Shown: positions 53,759 through 62,358 of the stretch, piece after piece
How the letters are laid out: every line of letters starts with the position of its first letter
How positions within the stretch are numbered: position 1 is the stretch's first letter
Origin: Tabrizicola sp.
GTDB taxonomy: Bacteria > Pseudomonadota > Alphaproteobacteria > Rhodobacterales > Rhodobacteraceae
Direction of reading: 5' to 3'
Assembly: GCF_030373185.1 (NCBI RefSeq)
Contig: NZ_JAUCZH010000004.1
Span: 310,001-374,000 of the forward strand
DNA length: 64,000 nucleotides
The notes under the pieces: generated by a model
What the model was told of the DNA's origin: nothing
Seen by the model: only the letters and a program-made list of their open reading frames with translations
Database searches by the model: none
Position numbers and translations under genes: made by a program

Positions 53759-55470
53759 CCGAAAGCGGCATCTACATCGAGCATTTCGGGGTGCGGCGTG
53801 AGAAGGCACGGGACGGCAGCGAAAGGCTGGTCACTGCGCCCTTCGTGGACCGCGACGAGTACCTGGCTGGCATGGACTGGAAGCGGAAGGTCCACGCCGA
53901 GCACGAAACAAAGCTGATCGAATCCTACAGCTATGAACGGCAGGAGGGGCGCCTGCTGACCGGCCTCGCCGAAAAGCTGACTCCGCATGTCACCCTTAAA
54001 CCCCGCCCGGTCGACACGATTTATGACCGAATCGTCGAGATGAAGCAGGTCGACGACTTCTCGAAGCTGATCGGAACCTTCCTGCGCAAGTTCAAGAGCG
54101 GCGGCTACAGCCTGCAGGATTGCGAGACCAAGTCCGACCGGATGAAGCTGGGCAAACGAGCCCGGGCCTTCCTCGACGTCTTCGCGCCGGTCTTCGAGGA
54201 ATACCAGAAACGCCTAGAGGGCCGGATCGACTTCGAGGATATGACCCTGCGCGCCGCGCGCTATGTGGAAACCGGCCGCTATGTCAGCACGTTCCGGCAC
54301 ATCCTGGTCGACGAGTTCCAGGACATCTCGCAAAGCCGGGCCCGGCTGGTGAAGGCGCTGAAGGCCCAGCATCCGGATGTGCGCGTCTTTGCCGTGGGTG
54401 ACGACTGGCAATCGATCTTCCGCTTCGCTGGATCCGACATCCACCTGATGCGCCATTTCGGGCGGGAGTTTGGCGGCAGCTTCGATGGTGAGGCAGGCGT
54501 ACACCGAACCGTCGACCTCGGTCGCACCTTCCGTTCTGTCGACCAGATTGCCTTTGCCGCCCGGACCTTCGTCCTGCGGAACCCTGCCCAGATCCAAAAG
54601 CAGATCGTCCCGGCCGGGACCGCGAGCGAGCCGGCGATCAGGGTTGTCACAGTGTCCAAAGGTGAGGACGCGGGGAAACTCAACGAGGCGCTTGCCGCCT
54701 TGTCAGCGGCTGTGGTGCCGGAGGCAAAACCCGCGCCGGTGCTGATCCTCGGCTGTTACCGTTTCATCGAGCCGGACATGCAGGGTCTGCGGCGCCGGTT
54801 CCCGCGGCTGAAAATCACCTTCAAAACCATCCATGCCTCCAAGGGGCTGGAAGCCGACCACGTCATCCTGCTGAACGCCGACAGCGGGCGCACAGGGTTC
54901 CCGTCAGAGATCGTCGATGACCCCCTCCTGTCTCTGGTGTCCCCGGAGGAGGAGGCATACCAGAACGCCGAAGAACGCCGAGTCATGTATGTCGCGATGA
55001 CCCGCGCCCGCCACACCCTGACGATCCTTGCCTCGAATGCCCGGCCGTCGTCATTCGTCACCGAGCTTCGCAAAGACCCTGCCTACGGGATCTCGACAGC
55101 CCCCGGAGCTGAACCCGAAGCTCACGTCTGCGGCGAATGTGGCGGGCGATTGCTGGGCGTGACCGGGCAGGATGGCCGCATCTGGTATCGGTGCGAGCAT
55201 GTCCAGCATTGCGGAAACCTGCTGCCCGCTTGCCCGTCCTGCGGAACAGCCCTGCCACGCCTTGCCGAGGGGACGAGCGAGGCTCGATGTGGGTGCGGTG
55301 CCAGCTATCCGACTTGCCCTGACTGCGAAGATGGCTGGCTGGTCGAACGCAGCGGCAGCTTCGGCAAGTTCCTCGGCTGCATCCGCTATCCTGCATGCCT
55401 CGGGAAATCGAAGGTGGCGAAAGGTACTAGAGCACCGAATGTGCCTGTGCTGAGATCTAAGAAAGCCTAA
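53746..55470 (+). pseudogene. 5'-truncated UvrD/HelD-type helicase with C-terminal zinc ribbons
   Basis: About 575 residues of an SF1 helicase. Walker B VDEFQDIS, motif III GDDWQSIFRFAGSD, TFRS, TIHASKGLEADHVI and RRVMYVAMTRAR are present, as are Cys-rich C-terminal fingers (CGECGGRLLG, CPSCG, CPDCEDGWLVERSGSFGKFLGC). The N-terminal half with Walker A (GKT) is missing; homology begins at about FRLTESGIYIEHFG, where the integrase fragment ends. An ATG at 53533 keeps the frame open, but its first 70 residues are integrase sequence read out of frame. It should not hydrolyse ATP. Confidence 0.75.
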
Positions 55471-55698
55471 GGGACAAGCCACCGTAACTGTCCAAGTGGA
55501 TCAGCTTCCGGCCCATTGCTGCCTGTCGGGCTGGCCGCCACGCTGCAATGCCGCTTCCGCGAACCGGTCACTGAGGCATGCAAGTGTAGCAACAAGCGCA
55601 GGTGTCAGTGAAGATGGGCAAGACTTTTCAAGATGAAGACGGACCGAGGGTCTACCGATCAGAATATGCGACGGAGAAATCGCTGCCCTGCAGCGACC

Positions 55699-56301
55699 TC
55701 ACCCCAAGGCAAGACCAGCCGCAATCGCCCACATGGTTGCGCCCACACCAACCTCCAGCCAGACCCATGCCGCGGCCTTAGCAAACACCGGCGCCAACAA
55801 CCGCGCCCCAAAGCCCAGCGCGGTGAAAAAGCTGAACGATCCCAGTGCCGCCGCCGCCGCAAAAACCCATTCATGCGGCGCATATTGCGTCGAGATCGAC
55901 CCCATCAGCACCACCGTATCCAGATAGACATGTGGATTGGCCCAGGTCAGCATCAGACACGTCACTAGAACTCGGCCCAAGGGGGCCGCCCCGTCCGGGG
56001 CTGGCCGCAACGCCACGCCACCGCGCAGGGCCGCGCGAAACCGCAAAGCCCCATAAACCACCAGAAACGCCACCCCCGCCCAGCGCATCGCATCCGGCAC
56101 CCAAGGCCAGGCCGCTGACACGACGCCGAACCCGGCCACCCCCGCCGCGATCAGAAAAGCATCCGACACGGCACAAGCTGCCACCACCCAGCCCACATGT
56201 TCGCGGCGCAATCCCTGCCGCAACACAAAGGCGTTCTGCGCCCCGATGGCGAGGATCAGGCTGAGTGAAACGACATATCCCTGCACCGCCGCTTCAAGCA
56301 T
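55699..56301 (-). CDS. LysE/ArgO family amino-acid exporter
   Basis: A 200-residue membrane protein with five to six helices. The N-terminal LSLILAIGAQNAFVLRQGL and TWANPHVYLDTVVLMG motifs are diagnostic for LysE/ArgO exporters of basic amino acids. Its start overlaps the ACT-domain gene by eight bases. An ArgP-like regulator, the usual partner, is 3.3 kb away on the same island. The 228 bases to its right, towards the helicase fragment, hold nothing clear. Confidence 0.88.
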   Translation of the reverse strand: MLEAAVQGYVVSLSLILAIGAQNAFVLRQGLRREHVGWVVAACAVSDAFLIAAGVAGFGVVSAAWPWVPDAMRWAGVAFLVVYGALRFRAALRGGVALRPAPDGAAPLGRVLVTCLMLTWANPHVYLDTVVLMGSISTQYAPHEWVFAAAAALGSFSFFTALGFGARLLAPVFAKAAAWVWLEVGVGATMWAIAAGLALG

Positions 56302-56641
56302 CCAACAGCCGTCGCAGCACAGCCACAGAATCCTCGCGCCGGCCCCAATGCACGAAGATGTGGTCGTGGTGGTAGCCCGCGATCACCTTGCAGCTGATCC
56401 CATCGGCCGACAAAGCTTCCACGAATGCCGCCGTCAGCCTCACGGCCGCCAGATCGCTCGACCTCGCCAGGCTGATCCGCGCCCACGGCTCCGACATCAA
56501 TCCCGCCGCCTCCAATGCGGCCAATGGGGCAACGACCGTCAGCCCCTCGGCTTCGGTCAAAGTCGCAAAGGGCGCAAAAGGCAGCTGACCACCCGGCCAA
56601 ACTGCATAGCCGTACGGCGCTCCGTCTAGCTGAGGTTCCAT
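56294..56641 (-). CDS. ACT domain-containing protein
   Basis: A 115-residue protein with a C-terminal ACT-like fold (LTAAFVEALSADGISCKVIAGYHHDHIFVHWGRREDSVAVLRRL). ACT domains bind amino acids. The pairing with lysE suggests a sensing or auxiliary role in amino-acid export. The ATG at 56641 is used; a TTG two codons upstream is possible. Confidence 0.75.
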   Translation of the reverse strand: MEPQLDGAPYGYAVWPGGQLPFAPFATLTEAEGLTVVAPLAALEAAGLMSEPWARISLARSSDLAAVRLTAAFVEALSADGISCKVIAGYHHDHIFVHWGRREDSVAVLRRLLDA

Positions 56642-56643
56642 AG

Positions 56644-57009
56644 TCAACCCGCCCCGAGAATATCAGTGACGCATTTGATTTTAAGGCATAATTTAGAATG
56701 CCGGAGCGAATACAACTTGATTTCCCCCTTTCGCTTTGCCTGCATCAACCCGCCCAGCCGAAGACGGGCCAAATGATAGTTGATTACTGTCTGGTTCGAT
56801 CCCAAGAGCGCATGAAGCTCAGTGATTGACCGCGCGCCGGCCGTCAAATAGCACAAGGTCATCAGCCGAGCTTCATGAGACAAAGACTTCAGGACTGCCG
56901 CCGCGTTGGTAGCCGACCTTGCCGTTCGATCGGTCGTAATTTCAGCCGTTCCGTCATTGTCGGCGAAACAGAGCCGGGTTGTAGAGGCTCGATTAAGATA
57001 AATGGACAT
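56644..57009 (-). CDS. ArsR-type winged-helix regulator
   Basis: A 121-residue protein with an ArsR-like HTH: KSLSHEARLMTLCYLTAGARSITELHALLGSNQTVINYHLARLRLGGLMQAKRKG. The N-terminus is polar and lacks obvious metal-binding Cys clusters; a few Cys are scattered. It lies immediately upstream of the ACT-lysE pair on the same strand and may control it. Confidence 0.75.
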   Translation of the reverse strand: MSIYLNRASTTRLCFADNDGTAEITTDRTARSATNAAAVLKSLSHEARLMTLCYLTAGARSITELHALLGSNQTVINYHLARLRLGGLMQAKRKGEIKLYSLRHSKLCLKIKCVTDILGAG

Positions 57010-57134
57010 CGGGAAGGTACCTTTGGCTGCTCGCCCTCATCGCATCTAAGTGAGCGGCGAGCAATATCTTGCTCGGATGCCGCACCACTGAATACCGAGA
57101 AGTGAGCTGCTGCCGCCTCTGTTGTACAACCCAT

Positions 57135-57548
57135 ATGATGGATTCATCTCGTGAATCCAGCGGGCTAGCTGGGCTGCGTGAGCGGCGGCCCCCCGCCTAC
57201 AAGACCAGGAACTGGCCGGCCTATGAAAACGCGTTCAATCGCTGTGGTTCGCTGACGATCTGGTTCGATCCCGCCTTCACCTGGGAGGCCACTTCCACTG
57301 GCAAACGTGGTCGCCAGCCTGACGACAGCGATGCTGCCATCCTGACCTGCCTTACGATGAAAGTGCTGTTCGGCATGGCGCAAAGGCAGACGACGGGGTT
57401 TGTCGAAAGCCTCCTCGGGTTGATCGGTCTGGACTGGGCGGCGCCTAACTTCAGCACACTGGAGCCGTCGCCAGAGGACCTTGAAGGTAAACATTCCCTA
57501 CCGTGGGTCAGGCAGCCCAATGCACCTGCTAGTCGACAGCACAGCCGA
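57135..57548 (+). pseudogene. IS5 family transposase fragment, frameshifted and truncated
   Basis: The frame from 57135 gives YKTRNWPAYENAFNRCGSLT, IWFDPAFTWEA and MKVLFGMAQRQTTGFVESLL, the N-terminal part of IS5/IS903-type transposases. An extra G near 57462 shifts the frame; the downstream frame reads SRRQRTLKVNIPYRGSGSPMHLLVDST and then stops matching. The DDE catalytic part after the first Asp is missing. Two small IRs, GATTCA/TGAATC (57141-57157), lie at the start. Confidence 0.75.
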
Positions 57549-57564
57549 TCATTCGCTTTCGCGC

Positions 57565-57759
57565 TTAGCTTGCCAGTCTCAGCTGAACCGGCCGGGCTTC
57601 CGCAGCGACGACCTTTTGTCTTAGATAGCGAACACGCCGTTCGTGTTCCACGAACGCGATCTCCGAGTTCTGTCCGGCGCGAACCGAGACAATGGACTGC
57701 AGAAAATCCTCGTAGATCTGGATTTTGAGCATGTCGATTTCCTGTTGCGATACTTTCAT
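57565..57759 (-). CDS. Small hypothetical protein
   Basis: A 64-residue helical, charged protein (MKVSQQEIDMLKIQIYEDFL...). GAAGG lies about ten bases before the ATG at 57759. I do not recognise it. Codon use is less GC-biased than the chromosome, as for other island genes. It could be a real accessory gene or chance. Confidence 0.3.
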   Translation of the reverse strand: MKVSQQEIDMLKIQIYEDFLQSIVSVRAGQNSEIAFVEHERRVRYLRQKVVAAEARPVQLRLAS

Positions 57760-57768
57760 CTTGGACAA

Positions 57769-58462
57769 ACCTTCGAAGCTAGGACTTCTCTGGTTTTGTG
57801 GTCAAAGATGGCAAAATCTTGGCGTTGCAAACGCTGTCCGATACCAAGATTCGAGCTTGGGGTTGTCGGTGGTCAACGTCTCCGCGGTGCTGTGCTAGTC
57901 AGAATGGCACGTCGCGGCTCAAAGACTGGACATGACAACCGCCACCGGGACACGGACACCTCCAGAAGAGTTGTCTGCTGCCGTTCGCATGACGGTTCGC
58001 GAACGGCAGCTAGTCGAAGTTGCACAGCCTGGTCAAGTTACTATGCAACCATATGCTTATAAAGAATTTTCTCTGCAACACGCCCCAGCGCTACGCTGCG
58101 CTGAATTCACTCTTGAACACGAAGCTCTTGCCCGCGAAGGGGATTAACACGGCAAGAACTCGCTTTACGACCAGATAGGCACTACACACGATTCACTCAC
58201 TACAATTATAAATTTATACACCTAATGCACGATTAGCAATCCTTATATTGCTCGATACTGTAAACGGTTTGTTCGCGATACGGCACAAATAATGATTCCC
58301 AGATTTGACCCTTACGGGTGCGCCGGCGGCGTATTGTTGCCATTTCGGCATCGCTTCCGCAGTGCAGGCACCAAGAATCGTCCTTCTGTTTCCGTGCGAG
58401 AGTCGCATCGCCGCCGGACGCAAACCGAAGAATCATTGCGATGCGAGGCTCCAGCCAAATCC
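57769..58462. other. AT-richer stretch with no convincing gene
   Basis: Several small ORFs are open (for example 57932-58147 on the plus strand, and a Cys-containing one at 58233-58436 on the minus), but none shows a recognised motif. Sequence around 58190-58270 is notably AT-rich. It probably consists of degraded mobile DNA. Confidence 0.4.
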
Positions 58463-59383
58463 TTACAGGGATGCATCCATCGGCTGCTCGACGGCCCTGA
58501 GATCAATCCGACTTACGGCCGCGGGCAAGCGGCGGTAGCTCGGGTCCTGGCTCAGCTTTTGGTGGGCCTTATGCAGGTGCCGTGCCGGAATCTGCGGGAA
58601 GAGATGATGTACAAGGTGATAGGAGTCGTTGCGCGGAAAGAAGATGAGCCGCACCAGCGTTGGTGCCAGCACATTGCGCGAGGCTTCGATCTCGTCTTTC
58701 GCGCCTACCAGACCGGCATGATCCAGGCAGTCCGTCCAAAAGTTCAGCGTCGGATAGATGTAGAACAGCGGCAGAATGACGAAGGCGAGCGTTGCCATTG
58801 GTTCAAGCAGCAGGAAGATCGCCATCGCACCGAGGAGCGCAAGCTTGAAGCCGTGGAACAGTCGGCCATCCTCAGCCGAGAGGTTGATGCTGGTGTAGAG
58901 CGGCAAGTGTCGCCCGGTCAGTGGGACGAAGACATGGCGCAGGACCGTCCGCGGGGTGATCGGGTCATGCAGCCCTAACTTTTCGATCAGGCCGAATTCT
59001 GCGTCATGTTCGTAATCTCCGTTGTGGGCATGGTGCGACAGATGGTCGTCACGGTACTTGCGGAAGGATTTCAGCAGGAGCGCGGCGCAAAACCGCCCGA
59101 TCGTCACATTGTCCGACCGGTCTTCGGCGAAGGTTGCATGGCTGCATTCATGAACGATGTTGTTGATGCCCCGCAGACGGGTGCCGATAAAGGTCGCCGT
59201 GGCGATCGCGCCTGCCACAGTCCAACCTGAAAACGGAAGCGACAGTAGGTAGCTACCCAAGAGGATTGATGCGAGGATGAGGCCGACGTATCCGGCAACA
59301 ATCAACCATGCGTCCATCCTGCGATAGCGTTCCAGACCCAGGAACGGCCGAATATATTTTCTTCTCAAAACCCGACCGGACAT
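58463..59383 (-). CDS. Fatty acid desaturase family protein
   Basis: A 306-residue membrane desaturase with three histidine boxes: HECSH, HLSHHAHNGD and HLVHH. Hydrophobic segments surround them (AWLIVAGYVGLILASILLGSYL, LALLGAMAIFLLLEPMATLAFVILPLFYIY). It would introduce double bonds into acyl chains, or hydroxylate or desaturate a related substrate. It is divergent from the LysR-type gene, which may control it. The diiron site appears complete. Confidence 0.85.
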   Translation of the reverse strand: MSGRVLRRKYIRPFLGLERYRRMDAWLIVAGYVGLILASILLGSYLLSLPFSGWTVAGAIATATFIGTRLRGINNIVHECSHATFAEDRSDNVTIGRFCAALLLKSFRKYRDDHLSHHAHNGDYEHDAEFGLIEKLGLHDPITPRTVLRHVFVPLTGRHLPLYTSINLSAEDGRLFHGFKLALLGAMAIFLLLEPMATLAFVILPLFYIYPTLNFWTDCLDHAGLVGAKDEIEASRNVLAPTLVRLIFFPRNDSYHLVHHLFPQIPARHLHKAHQKLSQDPSYRRLPAAVSRIDLRAVEQPMDASL

Positions 59384-59547
59384 GCTTCCCCCCTCATTGT
59401 TGCCTTAACTCTACCCAAATTGCTGAACAAACTAAAGACTTTCGGCTCATTGTTCACCTCTATGCTACCGTACATGAGCACAGCTTATGCAAGATCAGCC
59501 CTCGCCTTTACGTTTCTTGGACTTCTGCTTTATAGTGCATTGTGGAG

Positions 59548-59564
59548 CATAAGCGCTTCTTATG
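59548..59564. promoter_or_regulatory. LysR-type operator candidate in the desaturase-lysR spacer
   Basis: CATAAG-CGCTT-CTTATG, a perfect 6-bp dyad with five-base spacer, ends 13 bases before the LysR ATG. It fits a LysR-type box (T-N11-A) and could mediate autoregulation. GCTTATGC appears again about 60 bases upstream. Confidence 0.5.
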
Positions 59565-59577
59565 TTTGGGGGCAACG

Positions 59578-60498
59578 ATGTCACGCTATGACTATGATTC
59601 ACTGACGATCCTCGCGGCTGTCATCCGCGAAGGAAGCTTCGAAGCAGCGGCAAAGTCGATGAAGGTGACGCAATCTGCGGTCAGTCAGAGAATCAAGCAG
59701 TTAGAGGAAAAGGTTGGTGTGGTGCTTATCGCGCGTGGCAGGCCGTGCGTCCCGACTGAGGCCGGCTTGCAGTTCTTCCGTCATTTCGAACAGGTGGGTC
59801 TTCTGCAGCAGGAACTGGCCGGGCGGATGCGCGCGCTGGTTGGCGGCGAGGAGGGCGTTGCCGCCACGGTCCGCATCGGGGTAAACAACGATAGTCTGGC
59901 AACCTGGTTTCCAAAACTGATCAAGTTGGCAACTAAGGAACTTGGCATCCTCTTCGACATTCTTCCCGACGATCAGGAGTACACGGAATCCAGCCTCAGA
60001 TCCGGGGACGCCCTCGCCGTGATCACCACGCTGGAGACCCCTGTTCAGGGCTGCAAGATCATCTCGCTGGGGTCGATGGAGTACGTAGCCGTTGCGTCGC
60101 CCGAACTGTACCAGACCCACTTTGCAGACGGCGTTTCTCTCGAGGCCCTGCGGAACTGCATCTCTGTGGCGTTCAATCGCAAGGACACGATCCAGGATCA
60201 GTGGATGACGACTTGCTTTGGGGCAACGGTTCCGCTCTCCATCCACTATGTTCCTTCGTATGAGGGATACCTTTCATGCTGTCTGAACGGCGCAGGTTGG
60301 GGCCTGGTGCCAAGCATCGCCGGCAACCCCTTCATCGAGCGTGGTGAACTGGTAGAGCTTAGCCCTGGACAGAAGGTCAGCATCGCGTTGCACTGGCAGG
60401 CCGCCATGCAGTCGAGCGAGATCCTCAGCCGCCTTGGCAATCTGGTACTGGAAGTCGCACGCGAGCATCTCGTCCCCGACAGTTTCCGTCCGAATTGA
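59578..60498 (+). CDS. LysR family regulator, ArgP/LysG-like
   Basis: A 306-residue LysR protein: an N-terminal HTH (LAAVIREGSFEAAAKSMKVTQSAVSQRIKQLEEKVG) and the ArgP-typical VVLIARGRPCVPTEAG, followed by a substrate-binding domain. ArgP/LysG activates lysE/argO in response to Lys or Arg. Here the adjacent divergent gene is a desaturase and lysE is 3.3 kb away. GGGGG precedes the ATG at 59578; the longer frame is rejected. Confidence 0.85.
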   Translation: MSRYDYDSLTILAAVIREGSFEAAAKSMKVTQSAVSQRIKQLEEKVGVVLIARGRPCVPTEAGLQFFRHFEQVGLLQQELAGRMRALVGGEEGVAATVRIGVNNDSLATWFPKLIKLATKELGILFDILPDDQEYTESSLRSGDALAVITTLETPVQGCKIISLGSMEYVAVASPELYQTHFADGVSLEALRNCISVAFNRKDTIQDQWMTTCFGATVPLSIHYVPSYEGYLSCCLNGAGWGLVPSIAGNPFIERGELVELSPGQKVSIALHWQAAMQSSEILSRLGNLVLEVAREHLVPDSFRPN

Positions 60499-60670
60499 TC
60501 TGATTGGGCCGATAGTCGAAAAACTTCGCACCCTGTCGAAGTCGGGGCAGGGTGATCGCTGCACCGCCTTATGACCCCTTCGCCGACGCATTGAAGCCAT
60601 ATTGATCCTCAAAATCAACCCGATTGGGCATTCTGCCGTTGGTTGGATGGTTTGTGAGGAGAGAACGCAT

Positions 60671-61039
60671 GTGACTTCTGCATTGGCAAATCGAGGTAGC
60701 GGCTTTCGTCCGCAGCCTGTCGATCCCACACCATTGCGTCCGGCTTTGCGCGCCGCGATGGATACAGATGGGGTGCCGGCTGTCGCGCTGCTCAGCTTTG
60801 GGGCCCAAGAGCAACTCGTGCTGAGGGTTCTGGTCGAGCGATTTGGCGGCGAGGTGACGGGTGGCGTATTGACCCGGCACTTGACCCAAAAGTCGGGCAG
60901 GACGCAATCCGCCCTCGGACCCAGATTGATCGATGTTCTGCAGAGCCTTCACCGGTTTGGAGCCCTAAGTCTTGAGGCCAACGGCGAAAACGACTTCATC
61001 GTCAGGCTCTTGCCTGGAGGAGCAACGCTATACGTTTGA
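60671..61039 (+). CDS. Hypothetical protein
   Basis: 122 residues from a GTG at 60671 preceded by GAGGAGA. The C-terminal stretch AQEQLVLRVLVERFGGEVTGGVL and LGPRLIDVLQSLHRFGALSL looks like a folded helical domain, but I recognise no family. It lies between lysR and the recombinase fragment. It could be a small DNA-binding or helper protein. Confidence 0.4.
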   Translation: MTSALANRGSGFRPQPVDPTPLRPALRAAMDTDGVPAVALLSFGAQEQLVLRVLVERFGGEVTGGVLTRHLTQKSGRTQSALGPRLIDVLQSLHRFGALSLEANGENDFIVRLLPGGATLYV

Positions 61040-61153
61040 CCTTTCGGAGAAGGCTTTCCGGGCCCGCTGCCCTGTCACAATCAAAGGCCCTCTGAAAACA
61101 TCCGGCCGAAGGTCAGCCTGGCAATCCATTCGCAGTCTCGCGGTAGCCGAAGC

Positions 61154-61975
61154 GAATATGTCCCGCTCGGGTACGATGTGAAGGACCGCAAGCTCGTGGT
61201 GAATGAAGACGAGGCTGCCACCGTGCGGGGCATCTTCGAGAGGTTCGTCGAGGTCGGATCAGCGACCGTGCTGGCCCGTGAACTGCGCCGCAAAGGGCTC
61301 CGCAACAAGCAGGGCACGTTGGTCGACAAGGGATATCTCTACAGAGTGCTGGTGAACCGCGTTTATCGCGGCGACGCCGTCCACAAGGGCAAGGCCTATC
61401 CCGGCGAACATCAGGCCATCATCGACGAGCAGCTGTGGGATCAGGTCCATGCCATCTTGCGGCAGAACCCGCGAAAGCGCGCCAACAACACCCGCGCACA
61501 GGCGCCTGCATTGCTCAAGGGTCTGATCTTTACGGCCACGGGCGCCGCCATGACCCCGAGCAGCACGAAGAAGGGCGCGCGGCGATACCGGTACTACGTC
61601 TCGATGGACGTCATCAAGAATCGCGAACCCAGCGACGCGGGCATCCCGCGCCGCCTTCCTGCCGACCTCGTGGAAGCGGCTGTGGTGACCGAGTTGCGGC
61701 GGGTGATGCGCGCGCCGTCGATCACGGCACAGGTCATTGCCCACTTGGCGCGCGAGGGTCACGCCTTCGCCGAGGCCGACGTGATCTCCGCGCTGCAGAC
61801 GTTCGATGACGTCTGGGGCCAGCTGTTCCCTGCAGAGCAGACCCGGATCGTGCAGTTGCTGGTGCGCCGGGTCACCGTGACGTCTGAGGGGCTGGTGATC
61901 GATGTCCGGACCGACGGCGTCTCGGGCGTCATGCGCGACATGATGGCGCCACGAAAGAAGGTGGCGGCGGAATGA
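61154..61975 (+). pseudogene. C-terminal part of a large serine recombinase
   Basis: The frame reads YVPLGYDVKDRKLVVNEDEA, then IFERFVEVGSATVLARELRRKG, the Recombinase domain, then a linker (NTRAQAPALLKGLIFTATG with KKGARRYRYYVSMDV) and a helical C-terminus. The N-terminal catalytic domain with the nucleophilic Ser is absent upstream, where the frame shows no family match. A GTG at 61178 could still allow translation of 265 residues. It overlaps the next gene's ATG. Confidence 0.75.
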
Positions 61976-62355
61976 TGAAACCCGACGAGTCCATCCAGAT
62001 CTTCGTGCCGCTCAAGGTCCGCAAGCAGAACGGGCGGCCGAAGATCATGCCGCCCTCGACGTATCTGCCCAGCGAAGACCGGACACAGGATCCGCATATC
62101 CTGCGCGCCATCGGCAGGGCGTGGGGCTGGCGGCGGCGCATGGAGGCTGGCGAATTCAACACGGTCACCGATCTGGCGAAAGCCGTCGGGCTGGCCGAAC
62201 GCCATGTCAGCCGACAGCTGCGGCTGGCTTATCTCGCGCCGGGGGTCCTCAAGCGCTTGGTCTACAAGCGCGAGGTGCCCGCCGTGACCCTGTTGAAACT
62301 GACCGATGTCGCGGCCCTGCCATGGCACGAACAGCCGGAGCGGGTGTTCGACTGA
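61972..62355 (+). CDS. Recombinase-associated protein with helix-turn-helix-like region
   Basis: A 127-residue basic protein. The segment GEFNTVTDLAKAVGLAERHVSRQLRLAYLAPGVLKRLV resembles a DNA-binding helix-turn-helix. It starts in the ATGA of the recombinase fragment and is therefore its former operon partner. Such genes commonly follow serine recombinases in Rhodobacterales elements. Its precise role is not known. Confidence 0.65.
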   Translation: MMKPDESIQIFVPLKVRKQNGRPKIMPPSTYLPSEDRTQDPHILRAIGRAWGWRRRMEAGEFNTVTDLAKAVGLAERHVSRQLRLAYLAPGVLKRLVYKREVPAVTLLKLTDVAALPWHEQPERVFD

Positions 62356-62358
62356 GGC

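Noticed and set aside
58233-58436. Minus-strand ORF with CLHCGSD, possible zinc ribbon
   Set aside because: Only one CxxC, no ribosome site and no recognised family; probably chance in decayed DNA.
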